A DNA stretch of 64,000 nt from Patiria pectinifera (taxonomy: Eukaryota; Echinodermata; Asteroidea; Valvatida; Asterinidae). Location: positions 6,788,900-6,852,899 of the forward strand of contig CM057150.1 of the NCBI GenBank assembly GCA_029964075.1, read 5' to 3'. The translations under genes were made by a program, and so were the position numbers. The first letter of the stretch is position 1; each line of letters opens with the position of its first letter. Shown one piece after another: positions 55,727-64,000 of this stretch. Under the pieces are notes generated by a model, which had not been told where the DNA came from, did no database searches, and saw nothing but the letters and a program-made list of their open reading frames with translations.

Positions 55727-56226
55727 NNNNNNNNNNNNNNNNNNNNNNNNNNNNNNNNNNNNNNNNNNNNNNNNNNNNNNNNNNNNNNNNNNNNNNNNNN
55801 NNNNNNNNNNNNNNNNNNNNNNNNNNNNNNNNNNNNNNNNNNNNNNNNNNNNNNNNNNNNNNNNNNNNNNNNNNNNNNNNNNNNNNNNNNNNNNNNNNNN
55901 NNNNNNNNNNNNNNNNNNNNNNNNNNNNNNNNNNNNNNNNNNNNNNNNNNNNNNNNNNNNNNNNNNNNNNNNNNNNNNNNNNNNNNNNNNNNNNNNNNNN
56001 NNNNNNNNNNNNNNNNNNNNNNNNNNNNNNNNNNNNNNNNNNNNNNNNNNNNNNNNNNNNNNNNNNNNNNNNNNNNNNNNNNNNNNNNNNNNNNNNNNNN
56101 NNNNNNNNNNNNNNNNNNNNNNNNNNNNNNNNNNNNNNNNNNNNNNNNNNNNNNNNNNNNNNNNNNNNNNNNNNNNNNNNNNNNNNNNNNNNNNNNNNNN
56201 NNNNNNNNNNNNNNNNNNNNNNNNNN
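55727..56226. other. assembly gap of exactly 500 N
   Basis: The round size indicates a placeholder of unknown true length. Long open frames that cross it are meaningless. The reversed copy begins directly at its right edge. Confidence 0.99.
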
Positions 56227-56345
56227 GAAGGACGAAGCAATAATGGTAAAGTGTCTTGCTGAAGAGCACAAGCACAATGTTCCCACAGTCGAAATTCGAA
56301 CTCATGTACCACGGCACACAAATCGAACACCGTAACCATTGGACC
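56227..56345 (-). mobile_element. SINE part at the gap edge, allelic to 30563-30690
   Basis: It is the reverse of the SINE at 30563 but without the neighbouring CAGGGGTG element, so it provides that element's empty site. Confidence 0.7.
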
Positions 56346-56462
56346 ACAGCACCCCAGCAGTGTGTGTTCCTTCTGCTGCAGCTTCCTAAAGTGGTAAACA
56401 AAAATTGTCACCTATTGTTCCTGCACGCAGTCCATACGATTGCCATTTTGGAACGATTATTA

Positions 56463-56831
56463 GGCCAAAAAAAACAATAAGTCGGTCTCTGGTCAGCGGG
56501 CGCGTCGATTTTAATCATGCGCGTCGATTTTTTTTTTTTCCCAAAATGTTCCGCGGTAGCTCCAACAGCGCCCTCTATTTCCGCACCTCCTCAATTTTTT
56601 TTACCAAAGAGCACCAAGGAATGGGAAATTGCACCAAGGCAAATGATCGAAAGCACCCAGGCAAATTATGGAGGACACCAATGTACATGAGGACACCAAA
56701 AAAGCAAAATAGTACCTACCTTGTCTGTACAATCCAAGCTTGAAAACCCCCCCCCCCAAAAAGCCGCGTGGCCGCGTCAATTCCGGAACTTTGGTCTGAC
56801 CAGAGACCAAATATTTTTTTTTTTTTTGGCC
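56463..56831. mobile_element. GGCCAAAA MITE, subfamily 1, present only in the reversed copy
   Basis: TTA flanks both ends (56460-56462 and 56832-56834). The matching site near 30260 in the left copy is empty (GTGCAAGCTAATAATCG), which confirms the element boundaries and the 3-bp duplication. Confidence 0.85.
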
Positions 56832-56943
56832 TTAGATTGCACCGGCAGAAACCTAAGTATCATTTGCTTGACAATTACAAGGCCAGTTTTGAGATATATC
56901 CCTTGCACACTATGCCCACAAGTCATCCACCTGTTCATCTTTA

Positions 56944-57655
<712 letters not shown>

Positions 57656-57772
57656 TACAAACTCTGTTAATACAAAATTCTGGTTATAACAAACAAAGCC
57701 TTAGTCTCGACTGTGCATTGATGTGCACAATAAATGGGATTGATGTTCCTCTTAATACAAAATTCTGATATA

Positions 57773-57916
57773 CAGGCATGCAACTGGGAAGTCACACAAA
57801 AAGAGGAAATTCAAATTTTTCCCAGACTTTGTACAGTGTTTTTCTATTTTCAATGGCACACATTGGAGGTGAAAAAAGAGGAAATCAGCTGATCCGAGGA
57901 AAAGTTGCATGCCTGG
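57773..57916. mobile_element. CAGGCATGCAACT MITE, 6-bp duplication GATATA, only in the reversed copy
   Basis: The ends CAGGCATGCAACT and AGTTGCATGCCTG are flanked by GATATA. The left copy (about 29395-29410) lacks it. Confidence 0.75.
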
Positions 57917-58087
57917 ATATAACAAACAATTTGGCTAGGTCCGAATGAGTTTGTATTAACGAGACTCGACTGTAGATGGCCAATGGACACTTCCCAATTC
58001 ATAACAATAATAATTACACTAACAACCACAATAGGACAACACTTTCAAAGACTTGTGCACAAACTTTACCCTAACCCTAGCCCTATT

Positions 58088-58476
58088 GCGTAATTTTTAT
58101 TCCTAGGAGGGTTAGGGGCAATGTCATGAATAACTCATGCTTATCCATGAGAACGGACAATGACATCAACAGCATTGTTGTTAGTTACTCAACTAGTTAC
58201 AATACATTAAAGCATTTAAAAGAACGGTTGTCGTCGAGCTACCACACAGTAGCCTAGTGGATAGCGAGATGAGCTATGGATACAAAGATCCCTGGTTCGA
58301 ATCCATTTCGTCGTTGCTCATTTTCATCAGCTATTTTTCTTCTCCAAATTTATCACTGAGATAATTTTAAATTAAGGGGAAAATAGAACGAGAACGTAAG
58401 TCTTGCAATGATTCAAAGGCAAAACTGAATTATTCATGACACTGCCCCTAACCCTCCTAGGAAAAAAAAATAAGGG
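58088..58476. mobile_element. copy of the 9-bp-duplication TIR element with tRNA-like core
   Basis: It is allelic to 28843-29230. The left end is intact (GCGTAATTTTTATTCC) but the right end is decayed (AAAAAAAAATAAGGG). The tRNA-like part with GGTTCGAATCC is on the + strand here. Confidence 0.65.
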
Positions 58477-58862
58477 AAACCCTATCCCTAACCCGCACTC
58501 TAAACCTAACCCCTTAACTCTAACCCCTAACAGCATTCCTTCTGATTTGAAAATCACAGGCGTGTGGGGAAAAATGCACACCTGGATTTTTCTAGGCGTG
58601 TGGTTTTTCTACGTGTGTGATTATCTCGGTGTGTGTGATTCTGTGGTCCAAGGAAATTCAGGCCTGCAATTATTCACACTTCTCGGGAAGCTTTTGGGTG
58701 TGTGTTTTTTCTAGGTGTGTGGTTTTCTAGGTGTGTGATTTTCTAGGTGTGTGATCTGTGGTCCAGGGAAATTCAGGCGTGCAATTATTCACACTTCTCG
58801 GGAAGCTTTTAGGCGTGCGATGGCGTGGGGGTGCGATCACACGCCTCAAATCAGAAGGACTG

Positions 58863-59035
58863 TAACAGGGGAGTCAGGTTGGCGTAGCGATACTCTCCTT
58901 GCCTTCCACCGCTGTGACCCGGGTTCGTATCCCGCCTGGGCCAATATGTGGATTGGGTTTTCAGTCCCTGCCTGATTCCGTGGGTTTTCCCCCAGAATAT
59001 TCCTCTGGGCTTTTCCTCCCACTAAAACAGTCATT
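58863..59035 (+). mobile_element. tRNA-derived SINE, allelic to 28400-28575
   Basis: GGGTTCGTATCCCGCC is a B box with one change, followed by GGGTTTTCAGTCCCTGCCTG and TTTTCCCCCAGAATATTC. Confidence 0.7.
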
Positions 59036-59325
59036 TCTCATCTTCTCATTGTCTTCTCCCTACAGGTTTTCTCAAAAAGTGTGATATCCACTGAACTGAA
59101 ACTTCCACAAATTAGGTTTTGAACATTCTTCTGGGCTTTTCCCTCCCACCTCTAAAACTGCAATTTCTTCTCACTGTCTTCTCTCTAAGTTGGTGTGATG
59201 TTTCCCCTGGGATGCTTTACTGACTATAATCAACAGATACAGATACAGAACACTAACCCCTAGCCCTAGCCCGATGCGATTGTAAAAAGTTGGTATCTTT
59301 ACACCCCTACTGGTACGAGACTTAC

Positions 59326-59594
59326 AGTGACAGTCGCCAGCAGACCCTCAGGCACGTTGGCCACGATAATGCCGATCAGGAAGATGACGGCCTCCAGCCA
59401 CTGGTAGCCCAGCGGGAAGGACAGGATGAAGAAGGACACGCCCAGGAAGACGGCCACCGAGGTGATGATGTGGATGAAGTGCTCCAGCTCCCGGGCGATG
59501 GGGGTCTTGCCCGTGTCCAGTCCCGAGGCCAGGTTGGCGATGCGGCCCATGACGGTGTTGTCACCGCACTGGATCACCACACCCTTGCCCGTAC
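59326..59594 (-). CDS. ATP1A: copy of ATPase exon 8, reversed haplotype
   Basis: It is 269 nt with the same length, phase and encoded protein as 27979-28247. One silent change (ACT to ACG in LDTGKT) was noticed. Confidence 0.93.
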
Positions 59595-59631
59595 CTACCA
59601 AAAAACAAGAAGTGGATAAAATATACACCCA

Positions 59632-60530
59632 CCTTTAACCCTAACCCACCTCACTCCTCCAAAATCCTCCTGGCGGTTTTGGAGGATTCTGGAGGATTGA
59701 GGATGAATGGTGATTGAAGCACATGAGGATTTTGGAGGATTGAGGATGAATGGTGATTGAAGCACATGAGGATTTTGGAGGATTGAGGATGAATGGTAAT
59801 TGAAGCACATGAGGATTTTGGAGGATTGAGGATGAATGGTGATTGAAGCACATGAGGATTTTGGAGGATTGAGGATGAATGGTGAATGAAGCACAAGAGG
59901 ATTTTGGAGGATTGAGGATGAATGCATTTTGCGGCAGGACTGTCTGATGATTTTTGAAGGATTTGGCGTTGGTTATCCTTCATTTAAACACGAGTGCAAA
60001 GTTTTGGGATGAGGAGGATTCTAGAGGATTGAGGATGAATGGTAATTGAAGCACATGAGGATTTTGGAGGATTGAGGATAAATGGTGATTGAAGCACACG
60101 AGGATTTTGGAGGATTGAGGATGAATGGTGAATGAAGCACAAGAGGATTTTGGAGGATTGGGGATGAATGCATTTTGAGGCAGGACTGTCTGATGATTTT
60201 GAAGGATTTGGCGTTGGTTATCCTTCATTTAAACACGAGTGCAAAGTTTTGGGATGAGGAGGATTTTGGAGGATTGAGGATGAATGCATTTTGAGGCAGG
60301 ACTGTCTGACAATTTTGAAAAATTTAGGCGGAGTTGCAAAATTTTGGAGGATTTTGGAGGATTGAGGATGGCTGTAAGCAACAAGGGCCTAGGGGGTTAG
60401 GGTTAACCCTAACCCACCTCAATCCTCCAAAATTCTCCAGGCAGTTTTTGAGGATTTTGAAGGATTGAGGATGAGTGGTGTTTGAAAAGGAGGAGGATGT
60501 TGGAGGATTGAGGATGAATGCACTTTTTTG
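59632..60530. repeat. expanded GGAGGATTGAGGATGAATGG minisatellite with telomere-like ends
   Basis: It is allelic to 27285-27945 but about 240 bp longer, through an extra higher-order block (60000-60230) that repeats the GCAAAGTTTTGGGATGAGGA segment. The head-to-head junction GGGTTAGGGTTAACCCTAAC is kept near 60396. Confidence 0.8.
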
Positions 60531-60544
60531 CTCAAACCCCAGGC

Positions 60545-60800
60545 TTTGGATTTCAGCTGTAGGCAATTTCACAGCGGTGCTCGCACACAAAATTTGCTTA
60601 GCGCAAAAAAAGTCTGGCTTATAAAAGCAGGTTACCAGCTGAAACTCCATGTGATGTATATAACTCCTGATTAGTATTCAGCTGATGTTTGCTTAGCATG
60701 AAACTCACATGGAGTTTTGGCTGGTAACCTGCTTTTATAAGCCAGACTGTTTTTATGCTGAGCAAATTTTTGTGCTTAGCAGCGCCGTCAAATTGGGCCC
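60545..60800. mobile_element. palindromic MITE, allelic to 27005-27262
   Basis: It has the same CAGCTGTAGGCAATTTCAC and GGGCCCAGTAGGCAATTT outer segments and TTATAAAAGCAGG arms. Confidence 0.65.
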
Positions 60801-60888
60801 AGTAGGCAATTTTTTTTAGCGGCTCAGGGCACCATTTGTTGTTTGTTCGAAGCAATAGTTGTAGACATCATGACGTTATGCTCTACAA

Positions 60889-61262
60889 GGCCAAAAAAAA
60901 AAGTCTCCGGTTTCTGGTATGCGCGCGCGTCGCCGTAGCCATGCGCGTCGGCAAAATGAAAAAGTTTTTTTTTCAATGAAAGATGATGTCTCAAAACCGC
61001 CAAACTCACTGGTTTGACTGGAATCCTGCTGCTACACAATTTTAACATGTTTTAATATGGGGTTATGATCGAGAATAAGCTTTATGTGGCCTCTCTGGAC
61101 TCCCATATATTTGCACTAAGTTTAGTCGGGCACCATTTGCAGTCATCAGCCGACATTTGAAGCAAAAAAAAACAGGTTAAAAAAAAAAAAAAGGCGCGTC
61201 GCCGCACCACTTTTTGGGCAAGCTCCATATACCAGAAACCGGAGACTTTTTTTTTTTTGGCC
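60889..61262. mobile_element. GGCCAAAA MITE, subfamily 2, allelic to 26561-26932
   Basis: The reversed copy has complete GGCC ends. The flanks are CAA and TTA, consistent with a decayed TWA duplication. Confidence 0.75.
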
Positions 61263-61319
61263 TTACCGGTACATGTGTTTTTTTTGTGTTTTTTTTTAAA
61301 TATAATACAATAAAAACTA

Positions 61320-61592
<273 letters not shown>

Positions 61593-61731
61593 CTAAAACG
61601 GTGGCCCAAATTTGTGTTACTTCATTTAAAAAAAAAAACCGGTAAAAACATGACTGGATAAGCCACAGATTGCTGTGTTCATAGTAACAGCATATCCTCC
61701 AAATCTCTAAGCCATTCATCGGTTCCCTCAC

Positions 61732-61866
61732 CTTCAAACTTCTTGCTTCTATGACCCTGATGTCAGCCGGTATCCTGTCGCCTCCTTTGACTTCTACAAT
61801 GTCACCTAGGACAACTTCCGTAGCGTTTAATGAGGACCATTCACCGTCACGGAATACTAAAGCTTC
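61732..61866 (-). CDS. ATP1A: copy of ATPase exon 6, reversed haplotype
   Basis: It is 135 nt and identical in reading to 25959-26093. Confidence 0.93.
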
Positions 61867-62160
61867 CTGGAATTGCAAAGGAAAGAAAAAAAATGTTCCC
61901 TGAAGTAAAAAAACGTTCGAATACATTACTTATAAATTGTTTTTAAGCAGGTGAAAAAGACACACAAATTCACTACGGAGATATAAGTGAAGTGGAATGC
62001 CGCTATAGGCCCTACCAAACATCGCGGGATCCACAAAAACTGTTCTTTATAACGAAAGTGCGGTATAGTAATGTTTAGCTCGTCGCTACTTAAAATGGCG
62101 TCTGTCTGTTTAAACAGCCCTCTTGTATTTGTGCCCTACTTGAGGTCCGCCCTCTTTTGA

Positions 62161-62495
62161 CTAGATTTTACCAGTGCTGGATTTTACCAGTGCCAGATTT
62201 TACCAGTGCCGCATTTTACCAGTGCCGGATTTTACCAGTGCCAGATTTTATCATTGCCAGATTTTACCGTGCTGGATTTTACCAGTGCCGGATTTTACCA
62301 ATGCCGGATTTTACCAATGCCGGATTTTACCAGTGCCAGATTTTACCAGTGCCGCATTTTACCAGTGCCGGATTTTACCAGTGCCGGATTTTACCAGTGC
62401 CAGATTTTACCAGTGCCGGATTTCACCAGTGGTGGATTTTACCAGTGCCGCATTTTACCAGTGCCGGATTTACCAGAGCTGGAATTTACCCATGC
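62161..62495. repeat. 16-bp minisatellite, about 21 units
   Basis: The unit GATTTTACCAGTGCCG, reverse of the array at 25462-25662, which has about 12.5 units. Open frames through it repeat every 16 codons and are artefacts. Confidence 0.9.
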
Positions 62496-62653
62496 AAAGC
62501 ACAGGACCCACGTAGAAGCCGTGTTGGATTCTTGTTCATGTTCAAAGAAATCCGAAAATCTCCAAAAATCTCTGTCCTGGATCCGAGTTGAACACAGAGA
62601 TTTGTGAAAGTGTGCAAGACTCTTACATTCCCTGATGCCCTACTGATACCTAC

Positions 62654-62767
62654 CTGCGGTACCATGTGTTTAAAACTCTCCATGATTCTAGAGCTCTTGG
62701 CTTCCTGGTAGTAAGAGAAGCAACCCGTCACGATGACCACAGCGGCTAGCACGACACCCAGGTACAA
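62654..62767 (-). CDS. ATP1A: copy of ATPase exon 5, reversed haplotype
   Basis: It is 114 nt and encodes the same M2 segment as 25191-25304. Confidence 0.93.
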
Positions 62768-62828
62768 CTGCAAAGCCACAGAGAGATAGCCATACATCAG
62801 AGACAATTCACTCAAACTACTCACTAGT

Positions 62829-63125
62829 CTGATAATAATAATAATTGTGCTTATATAGCGCTTTCTATCATATCAACAATCTCAAAGCGCTTTACAATTA
62901 TTAACCCGTTCATCAGGCCATGGGACCACGCGGCAGCCGATATCAGCGCTCAATCGGTCCTCGACCCTCCAGGTACCCATTTATACTCCTGGGTGGAGAG
63001 AGGCAATTGTAGTTAAGTGTCTTGCCCAAGGGCACAAACACCATGTTCCTGACGGGGTTCAAACCCACGCACCTTCGTACATGAGTCAAACACCGTAACC
63101 ACTGGACCATGGCGTTCTACCTTTG
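62829..63125 (-). mobile_element. tRNA-derived SINE, allelic to 24837-25127
   Basis: It has the same head, body and ATT tail in reverse, with several point differences such as TGGGTTTGAACCCCGTC at box B. Confidence 0.75.
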
Positions 63126-63465
63126 TTGTTGTTGTACTCCAGTACATTTTTGGGGGTTCATACTCATACTCCTGAGAGTGAACTCTTACTGGTACTTGCA
63201 AGAATAAAAATGACCTGTCATCGTTTTCATACTCATTGCAAAACACTTGTGCTGTTACTCATTGCAAAAATACTCATACTCATTGCAAAGTAGTTGCACT
63301 TACACTCATACCCACAGAAATGTTCTACCACTTGAATTTTAAATTTCTTTAAAGGGTACATGCAGGAAAAGAACTGATTTTCTACTGTTTGGGAGGCTTC
63401 GGCATTTGTCTAATGCCTTGTTTCAATCAAGAAATTAAATATCAAACAAACTTCTGAGAGATAAA

Positions 63466-63740
63466 GTGGAGTGTTATGGCCTAGCGGTTAAGAGCACCAG
63501 ACTCATGCTCTGGTGTTTCAGAGGCAACAGTGGCGTGGGTTCGAGCCCGCCGGGTGGACACTTGTGCCCTTAAGCAAGGCACTTAACCATTTTTGCTTCA
63601 TCCTTCAATTGGACGTAAAGCCGTAGGTCCCATGTGTTGTGTAATGCAATGCACGTAAGAGAACCAAGTAACACTTATCACTAAGTGAAGGGGTTTGCCC
63701 CAGTGTTTCTGGCCCCATATTAAAACTCCCATGTGGAGTA
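63466..63740 (+). mobile_element. tRNA-derived SINE, allelic to 24225-24497
   Basis: GGCCTAGCGGTTAAGAGCAC and GTGGGTTCGAGCCCGCC are the A- and B-box regions on the + strand. Confidence 0.65.
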
Positions 63741-63824
63741 TTTAGGAGAAGAACCAACCAAGAACCAAGATAAGTGATATTCCAGAAGTGTAACCAAAAC
63801 GAAAACAAGCCAAACACCACTCAC

Positions 63825-64000
63825 ATTGTCCTTGTTGGGTTCATCAGTACTGGCCGCCTCAATTCCGAACGCAAAGAAGCACAGGAATGAGCCGATCCAG
63901 AGCAGCGTGGCGAAACCGCCAAACATCTGCTTGCAGAATTTGATCCATTCCGGGGTGGTCTTGGGCGGAGTCAGGGCGTTGGGTCCGTCCCGAGCCAAGA
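63825..64000 (-). CDS. ATP1A: copy of ATPase exon 4, cut by the window end
   Basis: It holds 176 of the 204 nt, lacking the first codons. Glu and Asn at the two ouabain positions are the same as in the left copy. Confidence 0.93.

Noticed and set aside
55560-56411. Long open frames of 174-283 codons around 55.6-56.4 kb
   Set aside because: They consist mainly of untranslatable N from the 500-base gap.
62157-62607. Open frames of 113-144 codons with repeated PVPDFTSAGFYQCRIL
   Set aside because: Translation of the 16-bp minisatellite; the repeat length in residues equals the DNA period read over three frames.

Overview
The window is animal genomic DNA. Genes are split by spliceosomal introns, non-coding DNA is full of small DNA transposons and tRNA-derived SINEs, and no bacterial-type gene arrangement is present. 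The only protein-coding gene I can support is a P-type ATPase, the Na+/K+-ATPase alpha subunit, on the + strand. Coding exons 2-22 run from 21643 to 50985 and give 1031 residues in an unbroken frame, ending in KETYY. Every junction has AG/GT signals and matching phase. Several exon lengths (60, 204, 114, 135, 118, 269, 199 nt) equal those I recall for vertebrate ATP1A genes. Together with the SINE types this suggests an invertebrate deuterostome (echinoderm, hemichordate or cephalochordate); the species cannot be settled from the sequence.

Layout. 1-21640 is upstream DNA or a long intron 1. It has no convincing coding exon, one promoter-like patch near 5.9-6.1 kb, a weak candidate first exon near 10.38 kb, and scattered MITEs and SINEs. 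21643-50985 is the ATPase gene. Its introns hold at least nine MITE families with readable terminal inverted repeats and target-site duplications, several SINE copies, four minisatellites and palindromic fold-back elements. 50986 to about 53 kb is probably 3' UTR, and 53-55.7 kb is almost featureless. 55727-56226 is a run of exactly 500 N. 56227-64000 is a reversed copy of 23958-30690, with exons 4-9 now on the minus strand. It shows only silent coding differences among those I noticed, but differs by at least three transposon insertions and by minisatellite lengths. It is most simply an uncollapsed second haplotype joined backwards at the gap.

Points of most interest: (1) a 51-nt in-frame duplicate of the end of exon 15, with its own splice sites, which would repeat the TGDGVNDSP hinge motif of the pump; (2) intron 2, which looks built from tandem copies of its own 5' splice junction; (3) allelic filled and empty sites that define CAG...CTG-ended MITEs with 6-bp target duplications; (4) a palindromic element with a different central deletion in each copy and a hammerhead-like core; (5) elements bounded by telomere-like AACCCTAACCC inverted ends; (6) Glu and Asn at the two positions that set ouabain sensitivity. 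I found no new multi-gene system.
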